Positions 6,473-13,092 of a stretch of 13,092 nucleotides of DNA are shown one piece after another (positions within the stretch are counted from its first letter, which is position 1; each line of letters opens with the position of its first letter). The notes below the pieces were generated by a model. That model did not search any database. It was not told the DNA's origin and was given only the letters and a program-made list of their open reading frames with translations. The stretch comes from JAUXFS01 sp050329575 (GTDB lineage: Bacteria; Pseudomonadota; Alphaproteobacteria; Rhodospirillales; Defluviicoccaceae): contig JBHJOP010000106.1 of the NCBI GenBank assembly GCA_050329575.1, forward strand, positions 1 through 13,092, read 5' to 3'. Position numbers and translations under genes: made by a program.

Positions 6473-7602
6473 CCGCCGCTTCGGACGGCCGGATCTTCCG
6501 TCGCCGGTGCCGCCCCTGGGACCGTCCGATCGCGCTGCACTTCGGCACGGATCTTCGGCAGCGCATCGGGATACGTGCGTTGCAGGAACTTGACGAGTTC
6601 CTCGCGAACGTGACAGCGGAGATCCCAGGCCTTTCCGGAGTTCGCCGCGCTCATCAAGGCTCGCAGCTCGAGGGTTCGATCGGTGCTGTTGGTGACCTGC
6701 AGGCCCCAGACCCTCTTGTCCCACAGGTCCGTGGCCTCGAGGATGCGCCGCAGCTGCGCGCGGACCTCGTCGATCGGCACCGTGTAATCGACGTGGAGGA
6801 ACACCGAGCCGAGGATGTCGGCGGTGGTCCGGGTCCAGTTCTGGAACGGATGCTCGATGAAGTAGGAAAGCGGGACCACCATCCTTCGCAGGTCCCAGAT
6901 CCGCACCACCACGTAGGTGGCACGAATCTCCTCGACCCATCCCCATTCTCCCTCGACGATGACCACGTCGTCGAGGCGGATCGGTTCGGTGAGGGCGAGC
7001 TGCACGCCCGCGATCAGGTTGGCCAGCGCCGGGCGGGCGGCGATGCCGGCCACCAGACCGGCGATGCCGGCCGACGCGAACAGGGTGATGCCGATCTGGC
7101 GGATGCTGGGGATCGCCATCAGGATCAGGCAGGCCGTCACGGTCACGATCGCGGCCACAAGCAGTCGTCGCAGCACGCGAACCCGGGTCTGGATCTGGCG
7201 CGCAACCAGGTTGTCGGGCCGAGTGACATCATACCGGGCGGCGATGACGTCCTGGATCACGCCGGTGAACGCGACCGCCAGCCATCCCACGGTGGCCGTC
7301 ATCCCCATGGTGAAAAGCTGCTTGACGGTGTCGGCGGCGCTGGCCGGCAGCCTCATCATCGGCAGCGCGACGAAAACGGCCAGCAACACGAACAACAGCC
7401 GCGCCGGTCGCCTTCCGTGGCGAACGAACGCGTCGTCGACGATCCCGGGGGTTCGTTCCGCCACCCGGCCGGCCGCGGCGAAGACGACGCGATGAATCAC
7501 CAGCGCCAGGGCGACGGCCAGGACCATCGGCAGGACGGTCGCCAGCAACGTGTGCCAGATCTCCAGCGCTTGCCCCGTGAGATCGCTCGGCAGGTGGTTC
7601 AT
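6469..7602 (-). CDS. MscS family mechanosensitive ion channel
   Basis: The 377-residue inner-membrane protein has the MscS layout. Hydrophobic helices lie at about 16-41, 67-82, 96-120 and 146-164. The pore-lining helix then reads GIAGLVAGIAARPALANLIAG (about 179-199, Gly/Ala packing pattern). The beta-domain signature follows (LTEPIRLDDVVIVEGEWGWVEEI, 204-226, and MVVPLSYFIEHPFQNWTR, 241-258), with an alpha/beta cytoplasmic vestibule to the C-terminus. Such channels open under membrane tension and release solutes on hypo-osmotic shock. ATG at 7600-7602 is chosen because the protein homology begins here, though the upstream AAGG is about ten bases away. It lies 38 bp after the SRPBCC gene on the same strand, so the pair is probably one transcript. 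Confidence 0.93.
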   Translation of the reverse strand: MNHLPSDLTGQALEIWHTLLATVLPMVLAVALALVIHRVVFAAAGRVAERTPGIVDDAFVRHGRRPARLLFVLLAVFVALPMMRLPASAADTVKQLFTMGMTATVGWLAVAFTGVIQDVIAARYDVTRPDNLVARQIQTRVRVLRRLLVAAIVTVTACLILMAIPSIRQIGITLFASAGIAGLVAGIAARPALANLIAGVQLALTEPIRLDDVVIVEGEWGWVEEIRATYVVVRIWDLRRMVVPLSYFIEHPFQNWTRTTADILGSVFLHVDYTVPIDEVRAQLRRILEATDLWDKRVWGLQVTNSTDRTLELRALMSAANSGKAWDLRCHVREELVKFLQRTYPDALPKIRAEVQRDRTVPGAAPATEDPAVRSGG

Positions 7603-7640
7603 GGGCGGGATGCCTTGGTCCGGCCGCCGGCGATTGCGCC

Positions 7641-8054
7641 TTAACCGCCGAAGATCTCCCTGAGGTTGTCGAAACCCTGCTGGTAGATCCGCTGGACGGC
7701 CGCGACGGCCTCGCTTTCCGACGCGTCCCTCGGCTCGAAATCGCTCGACCACGAGACCGAACAGGTCCCGTCCCGGCGTTCGATCAGTTCGATCGTCGCC
7801 CAGTAGTTGGCGACCGGCAGCGGGCTGTCGACGATCGAGTAGCTGTACGTTCGCATGCCGTCGTTGGCATACTCGAGTTTCTCGACGATCTTGGCGCCGC
7901 CGAGCAGGGTCAGGGTGCGGATCCGTCCCCCGTCGGCGAGCTCGCTGCACTCGACCGCCGGATGCCAGTCGGGCAGCGCGTTGAAGCCTCCGATCAGCTT
8001 CCAGACCTCGGCCGCGGGGACCGGCAGGGAGGTGCTCATCGAAACCTTGGCCAT
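7641..8054 (-). CDS. SRPBCC family protein (polyketide cyclase/MxaD-like)
   Basis: The 137-residue protein spans one START-like helix-grip domain. The N-terminus has the typical pattern VSMSTSLPVPAAEVWKLIGG followed by FNALPDWHPAVECSEL. Strands such as RIRTLTLLGG, YSYSIVDSPLPVANYWATI and CSVSWSSDFEP follow, then a long C-terminal helix (AVAAVQRIYQQGFDNLREIFGG). The fold forms a cavity that binds small hydrophobic ligands. Members near methanol dehydrogenase genes are called MxaD, but nothing here points to methylotrophy. There is no signal peptide, so it should be cytoplasmic. ATG at 8052-8054 is fixed by GAGGAG six bases upstream. It is the first gene of a probable two-gene transcript with the MscS channel. 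The ligand is unknown. Confidence 0.9.
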   Translation of the reverse strand: MAKVSMSTSLPVPAAEVWKLIGGFNALPDWHPAVECSELADGGRIRTLTLLGGAKIVEKLEYANDGMRTYSYSIVDSPLPVANYWATIELIERRDGTCSVSWSSDFEPRDASESEAVAAVQRIYQQGFDNLREIFGG

Positions 8055-8077
8055 CGGCGTCTCCTCAGATCGTCGTC

Positions 8078-8102
8078 ACGCCGGGCGCCCGTCGCCCGGC
8101 GT
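8078..8102 (-). promoter_or_regulatory. strong hairpin in the SRPBCC 5' leader
   Basis: A perfect inverted repeat has 10-bp arms (ACGCCGGGCG / CGCCCGGCGT) and the five-base loop CCCGT. It begins 23 bases upstream of the SRPBCC start codon, so it falls in that gene's leader RNA, or could be an operator in the divergent region. No T-run follows on either strand, so a terminator is less likely. Confidence 0.6.
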
Positions 8103-8147
8103 CGCCGGCGCGTCGAAGATGGCGCATCCGACGATCCCTTCCCGCAT

Positions 8148-8200
8148 TTGATTGTACGTTTTAATCGTGCTGGCAAGGAAGTCGAGCCTTTGTCATAATG
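8148..8200. promoter_or_regulatory. AT-rich island in the divergent promoter region
   Basis: This is the most AT-rich part of the 270-bp gap between the divergent SRPBCC and TAXI genes. For the plus strand, CATAAT at 8194-8199 resembles a -10 box, with TGGCAA at 8171-8176 seventeen bases before it as a weak -35. For the minus strand, TACAAT (complement of 8152-8157) resembles a -10, but its nearest TTGCCA is only 14 bases away. Both directions plausibly start here; exact boxes are uncertain. Confidence 0.4.
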
Positions 8201-8310
8201 TCGCGTCGGTCGCCGCGAGGGCTGCCGAGAACAGCGCCTGCGCGGTCTGGCCCTGCTTTCCAGACCGGGCAAGGTTGGACTATCAATCGACAGTTCGTTG
8301 AATCGCTCTG

Positions 8311-8317
8311 GGAGGAG
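8311..8317 (+). promoter_or_regulatory. strong ribosome binding site of the TAXI gene
   Basis: GGAGGAG lies seven bases before the ATG at 8325 and decides that start over a TTG at 8298 in the same frame. A strong site fits a binding protein made in excess over its membrane permease. Confidence 0.85.
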
Positions 8318-8324
8318 TTGGCTT

Positions 8325-9308
8325 ATGTCAATCAGGGTTCTTCGCACGGCGGCAATGGTTGCCGCCGCCACCGCCATCTTTGCCTGCACGGCCGTCGCCC
8401 AAGATCGCACCGGTTGGCCGGCGTCGTTCACGGTCGGCACGGCCAGTCAAGGCGGCACCTACTTCATCTATGGCGCCGGCTTCGCAAATCTGGTGTCCGA
8501 GCAGCTCGGCATCAACGGCGGCGGCGAAGTGACCGGCGGCCCGGTGCAGAACGCCACCCTGGTTCAGGCCGGACAGCACCAGTTCGGGATGGTGACCATG
8601 GGCCCGGCCTACGAGGCCTGGATCGGCGAGAGCCCGTTGATGCCGGGGGTCAAGCACGACAAGCTGCGCGCCATGTTCCCGATGTATCAGACGCCGTTCC
8701 ACGCCGTCGCCCTCAAGAAGTCGGGGATCACCTCGCTCAATCAGCTGGCCGGCAAGTCGATGGGCGTCGGCCCCGCCGGCGGCACACCCGGCACCTACTG
8801 GCCCCGGATCATGGACGCCCTCGGCGTCAAGGTCACCCCCCGGTTCGGCGGCGCGGCGGATCAGGCCGGACAGCTTCAGGACGGCCTGATCGATACGTTC
8901 GCGTTCGCCGCCGGCGTCCCGATCGCCGCGTTCAGCCAGATCCTGGCGCAGGTCGATGGCGTCGTCTTCGCCCCGACCAAGGAGCAGTCCGCGGTGCTGA
9001 TCGAGAAGTTCCCGTCGCTGGCGCCGTTCACCATTGCGGCCGGGACCTACTCGGGCCAGACCGAGCCGCTCGAGACCGTCGCCATGTGGAACTTCTTCAT
9101 CACGTCAAAGGACATGCCGGAGAGCCTGGTCTATGAGATGACCAGGATCGCGATGACCCAGCACGACCGGATGATGGCGATCCACAGCTCCTCCGAGGAG
9201 ACGCTGCCGCAGAATTACATCCACAACAGCTTCCTGCCGTACCATCCGGGTGCGGTGCGCTGGTTCGAGGAGAACGGCTTCAAGATTCCCGACCATCTCA
9301 GGGGCTGA
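8325..9308 (+). CDS. TRAP transporter solute-binding protein, TAXI family
   Basis: The 327-residue protein has a signal peptide (MSIRVLRTAAMVAAATAIFAC... with cleavage likely after AVA at residue 25). The mature part begins with the TAXI hallmark FTVGTASQGGTYFIYGAGFA (35-54). Further family features are VQNATLVQAGQHQFGMV, LNQLAGKSMGVGPAGG-TPG, and a C-terminal YHPGAVRWFEENG. TAXI proteins are periplasmic receptors that deliver solutes, often dicarboxylates or glutamate-like compounds, to a fused TRAP permease driven by an ion gradient. The substrate here cannot be read from sequence. The permease gene follows after 163 bp holding two strong hairpins, so the two are probably one operon with differential expression. 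An IFAC at 18-21 is a poor lipobox, so lipidation is not proposed. Confidence 0.93.
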   Translation: MSIRVLRTAAMVAAATAIFACTAVAQDRTGWPASFTVGTASQGGTYFIYGAGFANLVSEQLGINGGGEVTGGPVQNATLVQAGQHQFGMVTMGPAYEAWIGESPLMPGVKHDKLRAMFPMYQTPFHAVALKKSGITSLNQLAGKSMGVGPAGGTPGTYWPRIMDALGVKVTPRFGGAADQAGQLQDGLIDTFAFAAGVPIAAFSQILAQVDGVVFAPTKEQSAVLIEKFPSLAPFTIAAGTYSGQTEPLETVAMWNFFITSKDMPESLVYEMTRIAMTQHDRMMAIHSSSEETLPQNYIHNSFLPYHPGAVRWFEENGFKIPDHLRG

Positions 9309-9319
9309 GTCGGGCGCTC

Positions 9320-9392
9320 GCGGCCGCCGCCCTCGGGCGGTGGCCGCGGGCCATTCGCGGCGCTCCCCGCATGCCGGCCGTCCGGCGCGGGG
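9320..9392 (+). promoter_or_regulatory. two strong hairpins between binding-protein and permease genes
   Basis: Hairpin one, 9320-9347, pairs GCGGCCGCCGCC with GGCGGTGGCCGC (one G-T pair) around a CTCG loop, starting 12 bases after the binding-protein stop. Hairpin two, 9365-9392, pairs CCCCGC with GCGGGG and, after a two-base AT bulge, GCCGG with CCGGC around CCGT. No T-run follows. Such structures commonly protect the upstream mRNA from 3' decay or lower read-through, giving more receptor than permease. Confidence 0.65.
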
Positions 9393-9471
9393 CGGGAGTG
9401 TGTCGGGGGCGGATCACCGCCAAGCGCGGGCAGACGGATAATGCGGCCTCGAGACCGCACTTGAGTCAGGG

Positions 9472-11676
9472 ATGAAAACGTCGATGTCGGAGACCTCGGT
9501 TCAACCGGAAACCCGCCTGATCGCCCAGGGCGTCGACGAGGAGCCGGTCGCCAGCAACGAGCGGCTGCTCGACGGCTGGCAGAAATACGGTCTGTTCTGG
9601 GCGTGCGTCGCCTTCACCGCGTTCCACCTCGTCACCCTCAACGTGTTTCCGATGGAAACATGGATGTACCGCATCATCCACGTCGCCGGTGCGCTGTGCA
9701 TCGGCTTCGCGGTGGTGGCGTCGATGCGGTTCGACGGCGAACACGTGGCCACAGCGTTCGACAAGAGGCAGCTTCTGCCCTTGCTGATCGCAGCGGCGGG
9801 GTTGGCGTGGGCATTCGGCTGCCTCGCCGTCGCCTACTGGTACCGGCACCGGCTGGGACAGGCCTATCCGCCGCCGTGGGTCTTCCAGAGCTTCGGGATA
9901 CCGCTCACCGTCTCGATGGCGGTCGCCGTGTTCTCGTCCTGGGTGTTCCGCAGCGGTCGGCAGCGGATCGACTGGTTCGACTGGATCCTGATCGGCGGGG
10001 CGATCGCGGTCGCCGCCTATCTGGTGTTCAACCTGGACGTCTGGCGGTTCCGGGCCGGGGTGATGGCGCTTCCGCCGGACATGTGGACGGCGATCGCCGG
10101 CACCCTGTTGATCATCGAGTTGACCCGCCGCTCGGCGGGGCTGGCGCTGGTGGTGATCTCCATCATCTTCATCATCTATTCGTTCGTCGGCCCGTGGCTG
10201 CCCGGCTTCCTCCATCATGGCGGCTACAGCGCCGGGCGCTTCTTCACGTACATCTACACCGACAACGGCATCCTCGGCGCGCCGGTGGCGGTTTCCAGCA
10301 CCTATATCATCCTGTTCATCGCCTTCGCCGCCTTCCTGCAGGCGTCCCGGGTCGGTGACTACTTCGTCAACTTCGCGTTCGCCGTCGCCGGCCGGGCGCG
10401 CGGCGGGCCGGCGAAGGTGGCGGTGTTCGCCTCCGGCCTGATGGGCATGATCAACGGCACCTCGGCCGGCAACGTGGTGGCGACCGGCAGCCTGACCATC
10501 CCGCTGATGAAGAAGGTCGGCTACAAGCCGCAGACTGCGGGCGCGATCGAGGCCACGGCCTCGACCGGCGGCCAGATCATGCCGCCGATCATGGGCGCCG
10601 GCGCCTTCATCATGGCCGAGATCACCGGCATTCCGTATACCGAGCTGATCGTCGCGGCGATCATCCCGGCGTGCCTCTACTTCCTGTCGGTGTTCGTGAT
10701 GGTCGACCTGGAGGCGCTCAAGCTGGGGATGCGCGGCATGCGCGACGACGAGCTGCCGGAACTGCGCAAGCTCGCCAAGCAGGCGTTCCTGTTCCTGCCG
10801 ATCGTGACCCTGGTCGGGGCGCTGTTCATGGGCTACTCGGTGATCCGCGCCGGCACCTTCTCGCTGGTCAGCGCGATGGTCGTGAGCTGGCTGACGCCCT
10901 ATCGCATGGGGCCGAAGGCGGTCGTCCGGGCGCTGGAGCTGGGCGCCCGGATGTCGATCCAGATCATCGCCGTCTGCGCGTGCGCCGGCATCATCGTCGG
11001 TGTCATCGCGCTCACCGGCGTCGGCGCCCGGTTCTCGTCGCTGCTGCTCGGCATCGCCGCCCACAGCCAGTTCCTGGCCTTGTTCTTCTCGATGCTGATC
11101 GCCATCATGCTGGGCATGGGGATGCCGACGACCGCGGCCTACGCGGTCGCCGCATCGGTGGTCGCACCGGGGCTGCAGCAGCTCGGCATCCCGCCGTTGA
11201 TCGCCCACTTCTTCGTGTTCTACTACGCCGTGGTGTCGGCGATCACGCCGCCGGTGGCGCTCGCCGCCTACGCCGGGGCCGCCATCGCCGGTTCCGAGCC
11301 GATGCGGACCGCGGTGTCTGCGTTCAAGATCGGCCTCGCCGCCTTCATCGTGCCGTTCATCTTCTTCTACAGTCCGGCGATCCTGCTCGAGCCGTCGCCC
11401 GATGCGTCGCTGCTCGGGATGGCGATGCCCGGCTGGCTGCGCGTCGTGCAGGTGGCGACCACCGCCACCATCGGCGTCTGCCTGTTGGCGTCGGCGGTCC
11501 AGGGCTACTTCTTCGGGCCCCTCAACCTCCTGTTCCGGGCTCTGCTGCTGGTCGGCGCCCTGTTCATGATCACCGGCGGTGCGCTGACCGACCTGGCCGG
11601 CATCGGCATCGGCGTCGGGGTGTTCCTGCTGCAGCGGCTGTTCGCCCGACGACGGGCGGCGATCGCCGCCGGATAG
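9472..11676 (+). CDS. TRAP transporter fused permease (DctQ-DctM)
   Basis: The 734-residue inner-membrane protein is the usual length for fused TAXI permeases. A roughly 35-residue soluble N-terminus is followed by a four-helix DctQ-like part (about 38-220). The large DctM-like transport domain then holds many helices to about 720. Signature segments are GLMGMINGTSAGNVVATGS (322-340), ASTGGQIMPPIMGAGAFIMAE (363-383), LGMGMPTTAAY (547-557) and AITPPVALAAYAGA (590-603). It carries the solute captured by the TAXI receptor across the membrane, probably with sodium or protons. ATG at 9472 is used although AGG lies directly before it; ATG at 9484 in the same frame is possible. The neighbouring binding-protein gene is its partner. 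No truncation or frameshift was seen. Confidence 0.95.
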   Translation: MKTSMSETSVQPETRLIAQGVDEEPVASNERLLDGWQKYGLFWACVAFTAFHLVTLNVFPMETWMYRIIHVAGALCIGFAVVASMRFDGEHVATAFDKRQLLPLLIAAAGLAWAFGCLAVAYWYRHRLGQAYPPPWVFQSFGIPLTVSMAVAVFSSWVFRSGRQRIDWFDWILIGGAIAVAAYLVFNLDVWRFRAGVMALPPDMWTAIAGTLLIIELTRRSAGLALVVISIIFIIYSFVGPWLPGFLHHGGYSAGRFFTYIYTDNGILGAPVAVSSTYIILFIAFAAFLQASRVGDYFVNFAFAVAGRARGGPAKVAVFASGLMGMINGTSAGNVVATGSLTIPLMKKVGYKPQTAGAIEATASTGGQIMPPIMGAGAFIMAEITGIPYTELIVAAIIPACLYFLSVFVMVDLEALKLGMRGMRDDELPELRKLAKQAFLFLPIVTLVGALFMGYSVIRAGTFSLVSAMVVSWLTPYRMGPKAVVRALELGARMSIQIIAVCACAGIIVGVIALTGVGARFSSLLLGIAAHSQFLALFFSMLIAIMLGMGMPTTAAYAVAASVVAPGLQQLGIPPLIAHFFVFYYAVVSAITPPVALAAYAGAAIAGSEPMRTAVSAFKIGLAAFIVPFIFFYSPAILLEPSPDASLLGMAMPGWLRVVQVATTATIGVCLLASAVQGYFFGPLNLLFRALLLVGALFMITGGALTDLAGIGIGVGVFLLQRLFARRRAAIAAG

Positions 11677-11684
11677 CGACCACG

Positions 11685-11714
11685 GGCGCCGGGGGTGCGG
11701 CGGCCCCCGGCGCC
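11685..11714 (+). terminator. strong hairpin after the TRAP permease gene
   Basis: A perfect 11-bp stem, GGCGCCGGGGG / CCCCCGGCGCC, encloses an eight-base loop TGCGGCGG, beginning nine bases after the permease stop. No T-run follows, so it may be a Rho-independent-like terminator of a GC-rich genome or a processing or stability hairpin. It separates the transporter from the glucosidase gene, whose start is only 32 bases beyond it. Confidence 0.55.
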
Positions 11715-11746
11715 AGCTCGCCCGCCGCCCGTGACGGGGAGGGTGG

Positions 11747-13092
11747 ATGAGCGACTGGTGGCGCGGCGCGGTCATCTACCAGATCTATCCGCGCAGCTTC
11801 CTCGATGCCGACGGTGACGGCATCGGTGATCTCGCCGGCATCACCGGCAAGCTCCCTTATGTCGCCGGTCTCGGCGTCGACGGCATCTGGCTGTCGCCGT
11901 TCTTCCCCTCGCCGATGAAGGACTTCGGCTACGACGTCGCCGACTACCGCGACGTCGACCCGATGTTCGGCACCCTCGCCGACTTCGACCGCCTGCTGGC
12001 CGAAGCCCATCGGCTCGGGCTGCGGGTGATCATCGATCAGGTGTACTCGCATTCCTCGGACCGCCATCCGTGGTTCGAGGAGAGCCGCCGCAGCCGCGAC
12101 GACGCCAAGGCCGACTGGTACGTCTGGGCCGATCCAAAGGAGGACGGAACGCCGCCCAACAACTGGCTGGCGGTGTTCGGCGGCCCGGCCTGGGACTGGG
12201 AGACGCGCCGCCGCCAGTACTATCTCCACAACTTCCTGAAGGAGCAGCCGGACCTCAACCTCCACAATCCGGAGGTCCAGGAGGCGGTCCTCGACGTCGC
12301 CCGCTTCTGGCTGCAACGCGGCGTCGACGGCTTCCGCCTCGATGTCGCCAACTTCTACATGCACGATCGCGAGCTGCGGGACAATCCGCCGGTTCCCCAT
12401 CCCGACCCGGTCAAGCCCTACTGGCTGCAGCGCCAGATCTACAACCGCAGCCGCCCCGAGACGCTCGCCTTCGTCGCCCGCCTGCGGGCGCTGATGGACC
12501 GCTATCCCGGCACCATGTCGGTCGCGGAACTGGCCAGCGACGATCCGATCGGCACCATGGTCGCCTACACCGACGGTTCCGATCGCTTCCACACCGCCTA
12601 CAGCTTCGTCTTCCTCGGCCCGCCGCTCGGCGCTGCGGCGATCCGCGGCATCGTCGAGGCGATGCTGGCCCGCTCCCCCGGCGCCTGGCCGTCGTGGGCC
12701 TTCAGCAACCACGACGTCGAGCGGGTGGCGACGCGCTGGGGCGGTCCGGGAGGGGCGGTGGGCGATCTCGCCAAGCTGCTGATCGCGCTGTTGTGCAGCC
12801 TGCGCGGCACCGCCTTCCTCTTTCAGGGCGAGGAACTCGGGCTGCCGCAGGCGGACGTTCCGTTCGAGCGCCTGCAGGATCCGGAGGGCAGGACCTTCTG
12901 GCCGGAACACAAGGGCCGCGACGGCTGCCGGACGCCGATCCCGTGGGCGTCGGCGACGCCGCACGCCGGCTTTTCGGTCGCCGAGCCGTGGCTGCCTGTC
13001 GATCCCGCCCACCGTCCGCTCGCCGTCGATGTGCAGGAGGGCGATCCGGCGTCGACGCTCCGGTTCACGCGCGGATTTCTCGCCTGGCGCCG
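11747..13092 (+). CDS. GH13 alpha-glucosidase (partial, runs off the window)
   Basis: 448 residues are visible; family members run about 530-550, so the C-terminal beta-domain is largely missing. The start is ATG 11747 with GGAGG just upstream. Opening residues WWRGAVIYQIYPRSFLDADG and a DADGDGIGD calcium-type loop (20-28) are typical of oligo-1,6-/alpha-glucosidases. Conserved regions are complete: region I DQVYSH (Asp98), region II GFRLDV with Arg197 and the nucleophile Asp199, region III SVAELAS with acid/base Glu261, and region IV FSNHDVER with His322 and Asp323. The stretch NFYMHDRELRDNPP matches GH13_23-type bacterial alpha-glucosidases, which hydrolyse maltose-like or sucrose-like alpha-glucosides. 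No signal peptide is present, so it acts in the cytoplasm on imported or internal sugars. It follows the TRAP permease by 70 bp. Confidence 0.93.
   Translation, partial: MSDWWRGAVIYQIYPRSFLDADGDGIGDLAGITGKLPYVAGLGVDGIWLSPFFPSPMKDFGYDVADYRDVDPMFGTLADFDRLLAEAHRLGLRVIIDQVYSHSSDRHPWFEESRRSRDDAKADWYVWADPKEDGTPPNNWLAVFGGPAWDWETRRRQYYLHNFLKEQPDLNLHNPEVQEAVLDVARFWLQRGVDGFRLDVANFYMHDRELRDNPPVPHPDPVKPYWLQRQIYNRSRPETLAFVARLRALMDRYPGTMSVAELASDDPIGTMVAYTDGSDRFHTAYSFVFLGPPLGAAAIRGIVEAMLARSPGAWPSWAFSNHDVERVATRWGGPGGAVGDLAKLLIALLCSLRGTAFLFQGEELGLPQADVPFERLQDPEGRTFWPEHKGRDGCRTPIPWASATPHAGFSVAEPWLPVDPAHRPLAVDVQEGDPASTLRFTRGFLAWR

Noticed and set aside
8171..8199. Possible sigma-54 promoter beginning TGGCA
   Set aside because: The second element (TTGC type) is not at the required spacing; only a weak sigma-70-like arrangement remains.
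9466..11775. A 769-residue minus-strand open frame opposite the TRAP permease
   Set aside because: Its composition is dominated by Arg, Asp, His, Gln and Gly with no domains; it is the antisense shadow of a membrane-protein gene.
11570..13012. A 480-residue minus-strand open frame opposite the alpha-glucosidase
   Set aside because: The plus strand carries a complete set of GH13 catalytic motifs; the minus frame shows no family pattern.
1..13092. CRISPR arrays, insertion sequences, tRNA or rRNA genes, phage genes
   Set aside because: No regularly spaced repeats, transposase motifs, cloverleaf or rRNA-like sequence were seen on either strand by eye.

Overview
The window is very GC-rich (roughly 70%), with third codon positions almost all G or C in every accepted gene. 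Gene content and protein style point to an alphaproteobacterium, most likely Rhodospirillales-like. That placement is inferred from the genes and was not tested by a search.

Left part (1-6080): the last codons of a plus-strand gene, probably ribonuclease E, meet a minus-strand pair tail to tail. The pair is a gamma-glutamyltransferase-like lipoprotein followed by a class I/II PLP aminotransferase. Divergent from the pair is a plus-strand run of envelope genes: an M48 zinc metalloprotease with TPRs (BepA-like), a DUF3047-like lipoprotein, and a DsbA/ScsC-like thiol oxidoreductase. These proteins all carry export signals, so the block looks like an envelope maintenance neighbourhood.

Middle (6081-8324): two hairpins follow dsbA. 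Then comes a short, more AT-rich leader and an unrecognised 80-residue ORF with a good ribosome binding site. Its stop codon interlocks with that of a convergent MscS-type channel gene. The channel gene is preceded on the minus strand by a SRPBCC (MxaD-like) gene, and the two look like one operon. A 270-bp divergent promoter region with a strong inverted repeat closes this part.

Right part (8325-13092): a TRAP transporter of the TAXI type, with a periplasmic binding protein and a fused DctQM permease. Two strong hairpins separate the two genes. After the permease another strong hairpin precedes a GH13 alpha-glucosidase gene that runs off the window end.

I found no insertion sequence, phage gene, CRISPR array, tRNA or rRNA. 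Most of the window is ordinary chromosomal sequence. The items most worth checking are the GGT-like protein, which appears to lack the usual catalytic residues, the 80-residue orphan, and the SRPBCC-MscS pairing.
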